64,000 bases of DNA from Rhodospirillales bacterium (GCA_018648445.1 JABGRG010000007.1:1-64000); one strand, 5' to 3'. Counted from the first letter of the stretch, positions 41,110 to 50,027 are shown. A program made the numbers and translations. Notes: generated by a model not told the origin, from the letters alone.

Positions 41110-41863
41110 AATGAACAGTAACACCCAGCCGGTTCTGCGGGTCGAAGGCATCAGCAAGGCCTTTGCCGGAACGCCCATTCTTAAATCGGTCTCACTGAGC
41201 CTGAACAAGGGCGAACTGAAAGTGCTGATCGGACCGTCGGGCGGCGGCAAGAGCACCTTCCTGCAGTGCATGAACCACCTGATCGAACCGGACGCGGGCG
41301 AACACTTTCTGGACGGCCGCCGCATCAATCCCAAATCCAAGAAGGAACTTTACGGTTTCCGCCAGCAGGTCGGCATGATCTTTCAGGACTTCAACCTGTT
41401 CGACCATTTCACGGCGCTGGACAATGTTTCCATCGCACTTCGAAAAGTGAAGGGCATGGCCAAAAAAGACGCCCGGGACCGCGCGTTACAGCAATTGACC
41501 AAAATCGGCCTTGGCGACCGGGCGGATCACTTTCCGGCGGAACTGTCGGGCGGACAGAAGCAGCGAGTCTCCATTGCTCGGGCGCTGGCCATGGACCCAC
41601 AGGTCATCTTGCTGGACGAACCGACGTCGGCGCTCGATCCGCAGCTGGTCGGCGAGGTTCTGAACGCCATCCGTGATTTGCGTGACGCCGGAATGACCAT
41701 GGTCATGGCTACCCATCAGGTCGGTTTTGCCCGCGCCATCGCCGACGAGATCGTCTTCATGCAGGATGGCGAAATCATTGAACAGGGGGCTCCGGTCGAA
41801 CTGCTGGCGCCGGGGTCGGGCACGCGGGCTCTCGAATTTTCCAATCACCTGGCCGATTTGTAG
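41096..41863 (+). CDS. Polar amino-acid ABC transporter ATPase
   Basis: 255 residues. Walker A GPSGGGKST, Q-loop in QQVGMIFQDFNLF, signature LSGGQKQRVS, Walker B VILLDEPTSALDP and the switch His in MATHQVG. It powers amino-acid import. ATG 41096 overlaps the permease by 14 bp; ATG 41111, one base after the permease stop, is an equally good start. The next permease begins 10 bp after the stop. Confidence 0.94.
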   Translation: MEQHKMNSNTQPVLRVEGISKAFAGTPILKSVSLSLNKGELKVLIGPSGGGKSTFLQCMNHLIEPDAGEHFLDGRRINPKSKKELYGFRQQVGMIFQDFNLFDHFTALDNVSIALRKVKGMAKKDARDRALQQLTKIGLGDRADHFPAELSGGQKQRVSIARALAMDPQVILLDEPTSALDPQLVGEVLNAIRDLRDAGMTMVMATHQVGFARAIADEIVFMQDGEIIEQGAPVELLAPGSGTRALEFSNHLADL

Positions 41864-41872
41864 GCGGATACG

Positions 41873-42541
41873 TTGGAAACTTTCCCCTTCATAACCGAAG
41901 TCGTTATTCCGGCCCTGAACGACGGTCTGGCGCTGAGCATCGAGTTGATCGTGCCGTCCGCCATGATCGGCCTGTTGTTGGGCATCATCGTCGGCAGCCT
42001 GCGCACCCACGCGCCACGCTGGCTGATGAAAATTGCCGACGCCTACGCGGCCCTGTTCCGGGGAACGCCGCTGGTGCTGCAACTTTTCTTTATCTATTAC
42101 GGTTTCCCTAAATTCGGGATTTCCCTGGACCCCTACGGCGCCGCTTTGGTTGGTTTCACCCTGTGCAGCGGGGCCTATCATTCCGAATATATCCGCGGCA
42201 GCCTGCTGGCAACGAAGCAAGGTCAGTACCGGGCCGCCGACGCGCTGGGGTTCAGCACGTTCAAAACGCTGGTGTGGATTGTCGTGCCGCAGGCCGTTCG
42301 CCGTGCCCTGCCCGGCTGCGGAAACGAAATCATTTACCTGATCAAGTATTCATCGCTGGCCTATGTGGTCACCTGCATGGAACTGACCGGCCACGCCAGA
42401 GAAGTGGCGGCGCAAAGTTTCCGCTTCACCGAAACGTTTTTCGTCGTCGGCCTCTATTATCTGGCCATCGTGACGGTCGCGACCTTCATCCTGCGGCACC
42501 TTGAAAAGCGTCTCCGCATCCCCGGTTTTGGCGTCGGTTGA
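41873..42541 (+). CDS. Polar amino-acid ABC transporter permease, second subunit
   Basis: 222 residues from TTG 41873. Five or so helices, ALFRGTPLVLQLFFIYYG, and the loop GAYHSEYIRGSLLATKQGQYRAADALGFS. It is a partner of the permease at 40438. It ends the operon; a convergent GntR gene follows 67 bp away. Confidence 0.91.
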   Translation: METFPFITEVVIPALNDGLALSIELIVPSAMIGLLLGIIVGSLRTHAPRWLMKIADAYAALFRGTPLVLQLFFIYYGFPKFGISLDPYGAALVGFTLCSGAYHSEYIRGSLLATKQGQYRAADALGFSTFKTLVWIVVPQAVRRALPGCGNEIIYLIKYSSLAYVVTCMELTGHAREVAAQSFRFTETFFVVGLYYLAIVTVATFILRHLEKRLRIPGFGVG

Positions 42542-42607
42542 CGGAATAAAACGCTATCGAAGTACCGGCCCGTGGATCGGCCCAATCCCTGTTGGGCGTC
42601 GTCGGCG

Positions 42608-43342
42608 CTATCCTGTTCGACGTTTGGAAACTCGCCGCCGCTTGGGCCGTCCGCCCGTGACAGCCACCGAATGGGTTTTGGCGAGTTGCTCGACTTTGGC
42701 ATAGAACAGGTTCAGATGCTCGCGCATGACCCGCCGCGCGCCGCGTCCGTCGTTCTTTTCGACGCAATCGATAATGTCCTCGTGTTGCTCGAAGATAAGA
42801 TCGATATGGGCCGAGCTTTCAATGGTTGAATAACGCACGCGGTCGAGTTGAAGTTTTGCCGCCTGAACCGGTTTGATAACGCCGATACGTCCACTTATTT
42901 CAATCAACCGGCAATGAAAAGCGTCACCCTCGGTAAGGAACCCATCAAAGTCGTCGGCACCAATCAGCGCCTTTTGTTTCCTGAAGATTTCCCGCAGCCC
43001 TGCAGCGTCTTCCTCCGTCGCCCGGCGCGCCGCCAAAAATACCGTGGCACATTCCAGGCTTTCGCGGATCAAGTGTGCGTCTTGCACGGCATCCAGGTCG
43101 ATGGGCGAGACGTAGGTCCCCGATTTGGGAACGATAAATACCAGGCCGTCCTCGGACAACCGGATCAGGGCTTCGCGAATTGGCGTCCGGCTGACGCCCA
43201 ACTCTTCGGCAAGCATCTTTTCCGACAACGCCGCTCCGGGCGCGAATCGAACCTGCGCGATTTCTTCACGCAATACCGCATAAACCTGCGCTCCCGTAGG
43301 TCTTTGCGAATCGATTAACGCGGAAAGTTTCTCTTTATTCAT
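42608..43342 (-). CDS. GntR-family regulator, FCD subgroup
   Basis: 244 residues from ATG 43342 (MNKEKLSALIDSQRPTGAQV); the frame is open to 43417 and ATG 43354 is possible. The DNA-binding domain reads LREEIAQVRFAPGAALSEKMLAEELGVSRTPIREALIRLSEDGLV. The FCD domain has the metal-site style EGDAFHCRLIE and EQHEDI. It has a basic tail (GGRPKRRRVSKRR). It is divergent from the M24-like gene, with direct repeats at 43477-43509 as a likely operator, and may control both that operon and the amino-acid ABC genes. Confidence 0.9.
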   Translation of the reverse strand: MNKEKLSALIDSQRPTGAQVYAVLREEIAQVRFAPGAALSEKMLAEELGVSRTPIREALIRLSEDGLVFIVPKSGTYVSPIDLDAVQDAHLIRESLECATVFLAARRATEEDAAGLREIFRKQKALIGADDFDGFLTEGDAFHCRLIEISGRIGVIKPVQAAKLQLDRVRYSTIESSAHIDLIFEQHEDIIDCVEKNDGRGARRVMREHLNLFYAKVEQLAKTHSVAVTGGRPKRRRVSKRRTG

Positions 43343-43456
43343 ATCTCGTACCATACCAAAACATCCATCAGGACGCATACTATTTTTTTTACTCTCATAA
43401 TTTTCCTTATTTTTCAAAGAATTAAATTCTCATCAGAAAATACCCTAACGCTGTTA

Positions 43457-43486
43457 TTGACAATATTTTCCGCCATCATGTATGGT
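43457..43486 (+). promoter_or_regulatory. Promoter of the M24-like / tctCBA operon
   Basis: A perfect TTGACA (43457-43462), 18-bp spacer, TATGGT (43481-43486). The -10 lies inside the first of two direct repeats, so a bound repressor would block it. Confidence 0.65.
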
Positions 43487-43509
43487 AGTTATCGAAACAT
43501 GTATGGTAG
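43477..43509. repeat. Direct repeat CATGTATGGTAG x2, 21 bp apart (candidate operator)
   Basis: Identical 12-mers at 43477-43488 and 43498-43509. The 21-bp period is two helical turns, so both sites face the same side of the DNA. The GGTA core also occurs next to the GntR start (ATGGTATGG-like), hinting at autoregulation. Confidence 0.65.
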
Positions 43510-43645
43510 ATGCCGTTTTCGGGAGAGGCGCGCACAAATTCCGGATCGTTGAAAAACCGGGGCCGCTGAAACCCTTTCCGCCATACGACGACGGATACGA
43601 AAAAGACCAAAAAAGAGCCAAAACGAATCGCAAAAGGGGAAAGCG

Positions 43646-44749
43646 ATGTTCGTGCAAGCTGAGGTCGTCCACAAACTCAATCTCGTACGCGGCCTGATGG
43701 CCGATCTGGGCCTCGGTGGCGTCCTGTTCCGCAAACAGGCCAGCTTCGCATGGTTAACCTGCGGCCGGCGCAATCTGGTCGGTATCGCGACAGAGCTCGG
43801 CGTCGCTTCGGTTCTGGTCACACCCGATAAGCAATACGTTCTTTGCAACAATATCGAGGCGCCCCGTATTCGCGAGGAAGAGTTCGTTGAGGACATGGGG
43901 TACGAAATTCGCTCCTGGCCCTGGTTTGAGGACAAGGAAGCCGCCTTCGCCCGTCAACTCTCTGGCTCAGGCGACCTTGGTTGCGACGACGCCTTTGCCG
44001 ATCTATCCAACATCGGCGGCGACCTTGCAAAATTACGCTGGGCCTTGACGAGCTGGGAAGTCGGACGCTACCGCGAATTGGGTTTCATGGCGGCCCATTG
44101 TCTGGAGGATGCGGCGAAGACGATCCGTCCCGGCGACAAGGAATGCTCCGTCATCGGCCGTTTGGCCAACCGGCTGTGGGACAACGGTTACGACTACATC
44201 ACCACCTTCTGCGCCGCCGATGACCGCATCGCATCCTTCCGCCATCCCATCGCCACCGAACGGCGTATCGAAAACCGCGCCATGCTGTGCTGCAACGTAC
44301 GCCGCTGGGGTCTGATTGTTTCCTTCACCCGCTTCGTCCAGTTCGGAAAAGTTCCGGACGACCTTCGCCGCCGCTATGACGCCAACGTCTATATCGACTG
44401 CGTCATGATGGCCAATACCGTTCCCGGTCGGCCCGCAATCGAACCCTTCAGGAAGGGTTTGGACGCCTATAAGGAACGGGGCTTCGAAAAAGAATATGAA
44501 CTGCATCACCAGGGCGGCTCCATCGGCTATGCGGGCCGCGACTACAAGGTTGGTTTTCAAACCGACGCGGTCATTCAGGAGAGCCAGGCGTTCTCGTGGA
44601 ACCCGTCGATCTCGGGCTCGAAAAGCGAGGACGTCATGTTGGCGACCATGGACGGACCCGAGATGCTCACGCCTCCCGTCACCTACCCGACCATGATGGT
44701 CGAAGCGGACGGGTGCGTATTCCGGCGACCGGACATTCTTGAAATGTAG
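43646..44749 (+). CDS. Peptidase M24 / creatinase-fold protein lacking most metal ligands
   Basis: 367 residues. Creatinase_N-type N-terminal domain (about 8-125: KLNLVRGLMADLGLGGVLFRKQASFAWLTCG) and a pita-bread C-terminal domain. Where active M24 enzymes have DxG...DxTR, this protein reads NVRRWGLIVSFTR, so both Asp are lost. The His of HHQGGSIGY is kept, the first Glu (EPG) is Asn (WNPSI), and the last Glu (SKSEDVML) is kept. Creatinase itself works without metal, so a metal-free hydrolase is plausible. Next genes are tctC, tctB, tctA and a Gfo/Idh/MocA enzyme, suggesting use of an imported organic compound. Confidence 0.82.
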   Translation: MFVQAEVVHKLNLVRGLMADLGLGGVLFRKQASFAWLTCGRRNLVGIATELGVASVLVTPDKQYVLCNNIEAPRIREEEFVEDMGYEIRSWPWFEDKEAAFARQLSGSGDLGCDDAFADLSNIGGDLAKLRWALTSWEVGRYRELGFMAAHCLEDAAKTIRPGDKECSVIGRLANRLWDNGYDYITTFCAADDRIASFRHPIATERRIENRAMLCCNVRRWGLIVSFTRFVQFGKVPDDLRRRYDANVYIDCVMMANTVPGRPAIEPFRKGLDAYKERGFEKEYELHHQGGSIGYAGRDYKVGFQTDAVIQESQAFSWNPSISGSKSEDVMLATMDGPEMLTPPVTYPTMMVEADGCVFRRPDILEM

Positions 44750-44816
44750 GGAGCCCAAGAAGTGCCCTCACAGGCATCAGGTTAATGTCACTTCAATCAA
44801 GAGGAGGAAATGACGC

Positions 44817-45779
44817 ATGAAAAAGTTACTAGCAGTAACTGCCGTGGCGGCCGGGCTTTTCGCAAGCGTGGCGTCCGCGGACGACTATCCCAATCGCGAA
44901 ATTGAACTGATGATCCCATGGGGCGTCGGCGGATCGACCGACATCGTCTTCCGCACCATGCTGGGCGTCTTGCCGAAGTACCTAAAAGAGCCGGTGATCA
45001 TCGTCAACCGCCCGGGCGGCGGCGCGGTTCCGGGCTACACGGAAGCCATGACGAAAAAGAAAGACGGCTATTACACGTTGGCTTGGGCGACGGCATCAAT
45101 CACCAAAACCCACATGACCAACACGCCTTATAACGTCGGCACGTTTGAACCGATCATCAATATCGTTACGTCGCCGTGCTGGATTTTGGTCCCCGGCAAT
45201 TCACCGTACAAAACCCTGGGTGACCTGCTTGCCGATGCCAAAGCCAGGCCCGGCAAGGTCAATCTGGGTAACGCGGGCGCCGGCGGTGGCACCCACATGA
45301 TCGCATTGGCCTTCGAAAAGGCCGCGGGCGTCAAGTTCAACCACGTTCCGCATAAGGGCGGCGGCCCAACCGTCATCGCAGCGGTCGGTGGCCACGTCGA
45401 TGCCATCAACGTCGGCCCGCCGGAGGGTGTCGGCCAAATTGCTTCCGGCGATCTGCGCGCCCTCGCGATGTTCTCCAAAGAACGTATTGCCGCGTTCAAG
45501 GATATTCCCACGGCCAAGGAACAGGGCGTTAACTTCTTCCTTAGCCAGTGGCGCGGCCTTGCGGCTCCCAAGGGCACGTCCCCGGGGAAAATCAAAGTTC
45601 TCCATGATGCGATCAAGAAGACCATGGACGACCCCGCCTTCCAAAAACTCGCCAAAAAGGCGGGCATGATGCTGAACTACATCGGCGGAGCGGAATTTGT
45701 CGACCATGTCAAAAAGCAGGACAAGTTCTACCAAGACCTCATTAAAGCCAACAAGATGGGCAACAAGTACAAGTACTAA
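44817..45779 (+). CDS. tctC: Tripartite tricarboxylate transporter receptor (TctC/Bug family)
   Basis: 320 residues with a strong ribosome site (AGGAGGAAATG). Signal peptide to ASVASADD. Bug-family features: [42 protein letters not shown] and [44 protein letters not shown]. It binds a carboxylate, with specificity unknown. A strong terminator-like hairpin separates it from tctB. Confidence 0.92.
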   Translation: MKKLLAVTAVAAGLFASVASADDYPNREIELMIPWGVGGSTDIVFRTMLGVLPKYLKEPVIIVNRPGGGAVPGYTEAMTKKKDGYYTLAWATASITKTHMTNTPYNVGTFEPIINIVTSPCWILVPGNSPYKTLGDLLADAKARPGKVNLGNAGAGGGTHMIALAFEKAAGVKFNHVPHKGGGPTVIAAVGGHVDAINVGPPEGVGQIASGDLRALAMFSKERIAAFKDIPTAKEQGVNFFLSQWRGLAAPKGTSPGKIKVLHDAIKKTMDDPAFQKLAKKAGMMLNYIGGAEFVDHVKKQDKFYQDLIKANKMGNKYKY

Positions 45780-45798
45780 TCGCCTCTCGCTGTGACCC

Positions 45799-45831
45799 GG
45801 TGCGGCGGGACCCTCCCCGCCGCACCATTTT
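45799..45831 (+). terminator. Terminator-like hairpin after tctC
   Basis: An 11-bp perfect stem GGTGCGGCGGG/CCCGCCGCACC (45799-45809, 45816-45826) with a 6-base loop, then ATTTTTCG. It could terminate most transcripts after tctC so that the receptor is made in excess over tctBA. Confidence 0.8.
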
Positions 45832-45848
45832 TCGTTCGGAGACCCCGC

Positions 45849-46334
45849 ATGTTGAACAAGGATGCCGTTATCGGCGTCGTTTTAATGAGCGTCTCGGCCG
45901 TTTTTTTCGGCGTGACCTGGACATTTCCGATCCAGGGACAGTACGTCTCTCCCGCCGTTTTCCCGCGCTTCGTCAGCGCCTGCATGCTCATCCTCGCAGG
46001 TATTCTGGTGGCGAGAAATGTTAAGGTCCCGTCTAGAACCGAAACCGAAGAGCGCGGTTCAGACAACACGGGCGTGGCCGGAAAAGTTCGGTCGTTCGTC
46101 CTCGGCAATTCGCTCTTCTTCCTTTTCGCCATCATCGCTTTTGCCTATACGCGGGTTATCGACTATGTGGGGTTTATTCCTTCCACGTTGTTCCTGCTTG
46201 CGGCCACGGTCTTTCTGTTCAAAGAGAGGCGCTGGCACGTCATCGCCTTGGTGTCGGTCCTTGGAACGTCGGTCTATTACTATGTGTTCCGCATCATTTT
46301 TAAGGTTCCTCTTCCACGGTTTGACTTGTTTTAG
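45849..46334 (+). CDS. tctB: Tripartite tricarboxylate transporter small subunit (TctB)
   Basis: 161 residues from ATG 45849. Four hydrophobic segments: about 7-25, 37-55, 83-105 and 110-155. GVVLMSVSAVFFGVTWTFP and YVSPAVFPRFVSACMLILAGILV are typical of TctB. It supports TctA in the membrane. It is 49 bp upstream of the preferred tctA start, with a tandem repeat in the gap. Confidence 0.88.
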   Translation: MLNKDAVIGVVLMSVSAVFFGVTWTFPIQGQYVSPAVFPRFVSACMLILAGILVARNVKVPSRTETEERGSDNTGVAGKVRSFVLGNSLFFLFAIIAFAYTRVIDYVGFIPSTLFLLAATVFLFKERRWHVIALVSVLGTSVYYYVFRIIFKVPLPRFDLF

Positions 46335-46345
46335 CCCGCCCAGAC

Positions 46346-46377
46346 GCGGCTCAAAGGGTATGCGGCTCAAAGGGTAT
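46346..46377 (+). repeat. Perfect 16-bp tandem duplication containing the tctA ribosome site
   Basis: GCGGCTCAAAGGGTAT occurs at 46346-46361 and 46362-46377. Each copy holds an AAAGGG Shine-Dalgarno-like core; the second is 8 bases before ATG 46383. It appears to be a recent duplication. Confidence 0.85.
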
Positions 46378-46382
46378 TGAGA

Positions 46383-47879
46383 ATGGAAGCTTCAATCATT
46401 GACGGGTTTATGTTCGTTCTCGACCCGGCGCACTTCATCTTCTTGTTTATCGGCGTCGCAGGCGGGATCATCGTTGGCGCGTTGCCGGGATTGACAGGTT
46501 CGGTCGGCATCATTTTGTTGCTGCCGTTTGTCTTCTACGTCGATCCGTCGACGGCGATGGTCATGCTGTGCGGGATGTTCTGCGGTGCTATTTACGGCGG
46601 ATCCATTTCGGCGATTTTGATCAGCACCCCCGGCACGCCCTCGGCCGCCGCCACCCTTCTGGATGGCTACCCCATGGCCCGCAAGGGCGAAGCCGGGCGC
46701 GCCATCGGAATCGCAACCATCGCTTCGACGTCGGGCGGAATTATCTCTACCTTCTGTTTGATGTTTCTGGCCCCGCAATTGGCGGCGTTTGCCTTGCGTT
46801 TCGGCCCGGTGGAATACTTCGCCCTGATGGTTTTCGCCCTGACCGTCATTGCCAGTGTTTCGGGCAATTCTCTGGTTAAGGGATTGATCAGCGGCGTGTT
46901 CGGCCTGATGATCGCGTTGGTCGGCATCGACCCGATGACCGGCATGCCCCGTTATTCGTTCGATATTCCCAACCTGATGATAGGATTCAGTCTGCTGCCG
47001 GTGCTGATTGGCCTGTTCGCCATCTCGCAGATTTTCGTGCAGTTGGAGGAACGGGCCAAGGGCGTCGTCGCCGTCAAACAAAAAATCGGAAAAGTCCTGC
47101 CCGGTTGGCGAGAGGTGCTGCGGCTGTTCAAGGTGATTATTCCGTCGTCGTTCCTGGGCACGGCAATCGGTGTCATTCCGGGGACCGGCGGCGCCATCGC
47201 TTCATTTATGGCCTACAACGAAACCAGGCGTTTTTCGAAGGACCCGGATTCCTTCGGCACCGGGAACCCCGCCGGCGTGGCGGCACCCGAGGCCGCCAAC
47301 AACGGCACCACGGGCGGCGCAATGGTGCCGCTGTTGACGCTCGGCGTTCCGGGCGACGTGGTCACTGCCGTCATGCTGGGCGCCTTGATGTTGATCGGCG
47401 TGCGGCCCGGACCGCTGCTGTTCACCGAGCATCCGGACATGGTTCAAGCCATCTTCGCGGGCCTTTTGCTGGCCAATGTGCTGATCCTTCTTCTGGGAAT
47501 CGTGAGCGTACGAGTGTTCCCGTTGGTGTTGCGCATCCCTGAGGCGATCCTGTTTCCGCTGATCCTGGGGCTGTGCTTCATCGGGTCCTATGCGCTGGGC
47601 AACACAACCTGGAACATGATGATCGCACTGATCTTCGGCATCATCGGTTACGGCATGAAGAAAACGGGGTTCCCTGCGGCACCTGTGATTTTGGGGGTCA
47701 TTCTGGGCCCCATCGCCGAGGACGAATTGGGGAAGGCACTGATCACAAACTACGGCGAGTGGTCGACGCTATTCCAATCGCCGATCGCATTATTCTTCTA
47801 TGCGATCTCGATCGCTTCCGTCACCTATTCGCTGATGCGCGACCGCGCGGCACGGAAAAAGGCCCAGGGGGCCGCTTAA
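46383..47879 (+). CDS. tctA: Tripartite tricarboxylate transporter large permease (TctA)
   Basis: 498 residues from ATG 46383, preferred over TTG 46377 because of its ribosome site. About ten to twelve helices. VGALPGLTGSVGIILLLPFVFYVDPSTAMVML and ISTPGTPSAAATLLDGYPMARKGEAGRAIGIAT near the N-terminus, and GVIPGTGGAIASFMAYNETRRFSKDP in the middle, are the two conserved TctA signatures. Main transport channel with TctB and TctC. Confidence 0.93.
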   Translation: MEASIIDGFMFVLDPAHFIFLFIGVAGGIIVGALPGLTGSVGIILLLPFVFYVDPSTAMVMLCGMFCGAIYGGSISAILISTPGTPSAAATLLDGYPMARKGEAGRAIGIATIASTSGGIISTFCLMFLAPQLAAFALRFGPVEYFALMVFALTVIASVSGNSLVKGLISGVFGLMIALVGIDPMTGMPRYSFDIPNLMIGFSLLPVLIGLFAISQIFVQLEERAKGVVAVKQKIGKVLPGWREVLRLFKVIIPSSFLGTAIGVIPGTGGAIASFMAYNETRRFSKDPDSFGTGNPAGVAAPEAANNGTTGGAMVPLLTLGVPGDVVTAVMLGALMLIGVRPGPLLFTEHPDMVQAIFAGLLLANVLILLLGIVSVRVFPLVLRIPEAILFPLILGLCFIGSYALGNTTWNMMIALIFGIIGYGMKKTGFPAAPVILGVILGPIAEDELGKALITNYGEWSTLFQSPIALFFYAISIASVTYSLMRDRAARKKAQGAA

Positions 47880-47912
47880 CCCAAGGGACCGCTAAACAAG
47901 GAGTCGACAATC

Positions 47913-48959
47913 ATGACATACGGATTCGGAATCATCGGCACCGGAACCATCGGCCCTTTCCATGCGCGCGCGATTCAGACGTTGGACGATGCCCGGTTCG
48001 TCGGCGCGTATGACGCAAACGCGGACAGCCTAGCCACATTCGGCAAAAGCTTTCCCGGAAAGCTCTATTCCGACCTGCAAAGCTTGGTCGACGATCCGGA
48101 GATTTCCATCGTCACAATCTGCACGCCGTCCGCCCTGCATGTGGAACCTGCCTTGGCAGCCATCGAGGCGGGCAAACACGTGATCATCGAAAAACCACTG
48201 GACGCAACACTAGAGCGCTGCGACCAGATTATCAGCGCGGCCGAAAAAAAAGGCGTCGTCGCCGCCTGTGTTTTTCAGAACCGCTTCATCCGCGGTGCGA
48301 AAATTCTGAAAGAGGTAATCGACCAAGACCGTTTCGGCCGATTGGTGTTGGGCGACGCCTATATCAAATGGTTCCGCAGTCAGGAATACTACGACGGCCG
48401 CGCAGCACGCGGAACGTTAGCGCTCGATGGCGGCGGCGCGCTGATGAGCCAGGCCATCCACGCCATCGACCTGCTTCAGTGGTACATGGGCCCGGTGGAA
48501 TCGGTCTACGCCTATGCCGACACATTGGGACACGAGAGATTGGACTTCGAAGACGTCTCCGTCGCCGTACTGCGTTTCGCGAGCGGCGCCATGGGCGTGA
48601 TCGAGGGCTCAACGGCGGTCTATCCCGGCTTCTTCAAAAAGATCGAGATTTCCGGCGTCGGCGGCTCGGCGGTCCTGGAAGAGGAAAGCATCACGACCTG
48701 GAGCTTCGCCGAGGAAACCGACAAGGACGAGGCCATCCGGGAGGAATTCCGCGACCAGGGCGACAGCGGCGGGGGTGCTGCCGACCCGACAGCCATCGAT
48801 TTCCGTCTGCACGCCGCCCAGTTCCAGAATCTGATGGAACATCTGGACGGCAAGGCTGAACTGCTGGTCGACGCCAAAGAAGCGCGCAAAGCGGTAGAGA
48901 TTATCCTCGCCATCTACGAAAGCGCCGACACCGGCAAGCCCGTGCGGATTAACGGGTAG
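47913..48959 (+). CDS. Gfo/Idh/MocA-family oxidoreductase
   Basis: 348 residues. Rossmann N-terminal half with GIIGTGTIGPFHARAIQ and the typical EKP in HVIIEKPLDATLERC (catalytic-site Lys). The C-terminal half is the alpha/beta substrate domain, with GGGALMSQAIHAIDLLQWYMGPVESV (His of the usual DxxxH). NAD(P)-dependent oxidation or reduction of a sugar, inositol or similar hydroxy compound. It is the last gene of the M24-like / tctCBA unit, 33 bp after tctA; substrate unknown. Confidence 0.87.
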   Translation: MTYGFGIIGTGTIGPFHARAIQTLDDARFVGAYDANADSLATFGKSFPGKLYSDLQSLVDDPEISIVTICTPSALHVEPALAAIEAGKHVIIEKPLDATLERCDQIISAAEKKGVVAACVFQNRFIRGAKILKEVIDQDRFGRLVLGDAYIKWFRSQEYYDGRAARGTLALDGGGALMSQAIHAIDLLQWYMGPVESVYAYADTLGHERLDFEDVSVAVLRFASGAMGVIEGSTAVYPGFFKKIEISGVGGSAVLEEESITTWSFAEETDKDEAIREEFRDQGDSGGGAADPTAIDFRLHAAQFQNLMEHLDGKAELLVDAKEARKAVEIILAIYESADTGKPVRING

Positions 48960-49043
48960 GATCGGCTGATTCGCTCCGAAATATTAATTATTCGCATTTG
49001 ATGTTAGCTGTTGGCACGCTGGAATAAAGCCAATAGACTTGGC

Positions 49044-49063
49044 CCAACAAGATAATTTGTTGG
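49044..49063. promoter_or_regulatory. Inverted repeat CCAACAA-N6-TTGTTGG upstream of the redox operon
   Basis: Seven-base perfect arms (49044-49050, 49057-49063) around GATAAT, about 40 bp before the first gene, plus a further CCAAC at 49071-49075. A promoter candidate TTGGCA (49011-49016)-17-TAGACT (49034-49039) lies just upstream, so a protein bound here would cover the start of transcription. Confidence 0.55.
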
Positions 49064-49100
49064 ATAATAACCAACGTCAAAAAACACGGACGCGAAGAAT

Positions 49101-50027
49101 ATGAGCGCGAAGCAACAAGTTACCGACGAGGGGTCGTCACGACCTGTCGCGTCGGGGCGCGAGAAAACCCTCGATAACGATTTCGAAATAGTGGCCCGCG
49201 AGGATCTCTCGGAGGTTACCTATTTGCTCGAAGTCCGCCATCCGATGATGGCGAAAGCGGCGCAGCCGGGGCAGTTCGTTATTGTGATAGCCCACGAGGC
49301 TGGCGAACGCATCCCGTTGACCATCGCCGATTTCGACCGCGACAAGGGAACCATCACCCTGGTCATTCAGGCGGTCGGCAAAACCACCCAGGAAATGCAA
49401 CGGATGTGCACGGTGGGCACCCGGCTTCTTGGCATGGTCGGACCCATGGGCATTCCCAGCCATATCGGGCATGCCAAAAAGGTCGTTTGCGTTGGCGGCG
49501 GACTGGGCGTTGCGCCCGTATTTCCGCAGGCGCGCGCCTTTAAGGAAAGTGGCGCCTACGTGATCGGCATCGTCGGCTTCAGGTCCAAGGACCTGATTTT
49601 CTGGGAGGACAAGTTCAAAGAACACTGCGACGAATTCATCATCTGCACAGACGACGGGTCAGCCGGGATGAAGGGGATGGTCACCGACGGCATCAAGCTG
49701 GCCATGTCCAATCATCCGGATATTGAAGAACTGGTCGCCATCGGCCCGCCGATCATGATGAGCGCCTGCGCCGAAACGACCCGTTTCGCCGGCATCAAAA
49801 CAAGCGTCAGCCTGAACCCGATCATGGTCGACGGCACCGGAATGTGCGGCGGCTGCCGCGTGATGGTCGGAAGCGACATGAAGTTCGCCTGCGTCGACGG
49901 GCCGGATTTCGATGGCCACCTTGTCGATTTCGAAGATCTGATGGTGCGCCTGCGAAGGTTTACAGCAGAAGAAGATCTGGCCATGAAGAAATGGTCCGAC
50001 GACTGCCGAATGATGAAGGCCAAATGA
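49101..50027 (+). CDS. FAD/NAD-binding NfnA/SudB-like subunit
   Basis: 308 residues. FAD-binding barrel (AAQPGQFVIVIAHEAGERIPLTIADFD), NAD-binding domain (GHAKKVVCVGGGLGVAPVFPQARAF), and a [2Fe-2S]-type cysteine set near the end (GTGMCGGCRVMVGSDMKFACVDGPDFDGH). This is the dihydroorotate-dehydrogenase-electron-transfer / sulfide dehydrogenase beta-subunit family, known as NfnA when paired with NfnB. In bifurcating Nfn complexes it exchanges electrons with NAD(H). It has an N-terminal extension of about 25 residues. The partner gene follows 18 bp downstream. Confidence 0.9.
   Translation: MSAKQQVTDEGSSRPVASGREKTLDNDFEIVAREDLSEVTYLLEVRHPMMAKAAQPGQFVIVIAHEAGERIPLTIADFDRDKGTITLVIQAVGKTTQEMQRMCTVGTRLLGMVGPMGIPSHIGHAKKVVCVGGGLGVAPVFPQARAFKESGAYVIGIVGFRSKDLIFWEDKFKEHCDEFIICTDDGSAGMKGMVTDGIKLAMSNHPDIEELVAIGPPIMMSACAETTRFAGIKTSVSLNPIMVDGTGMCGGCRVMVGSDMKFACVDGPDFDGHLVDFEDLMVRLRRFTAEEDLAMKKWSDDCRMMKAK

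Larger units (their letters stand above)
43343..43645. other. Intergenic control region between GntR and the M24-like operon
   Basis: 303 AT-rich bases. It contains the promoter and direct repeats at 43457-43509. Short open frames on both strands here show no conserved features and I treat them as non-coding. The last 20 bases before the M24-like gene hold an A/G-rich ribosome site (AAAAGGGGAAAG). Confidence 0.55.

Noticed and set aside
43482..43697. 71-residue frame in the GntR/M24 intergenic region
   Set aside because: It covers the operator repeats, has no ribosome site and overlaps the real M24-like start.
43646..44749. DMSP lyase DddP or ectoine hydrolase
   Set aside because: Both are M24-fold relatives, but the Asp metal ligands that DddP needs are absent and no ectoine genes accompany it.
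49011..49026. Sigma54 promoter (TTGGCACG) before the redox operon
   Set aside because: The -24 half is good but the -12 GC element is missing at the required spacing.
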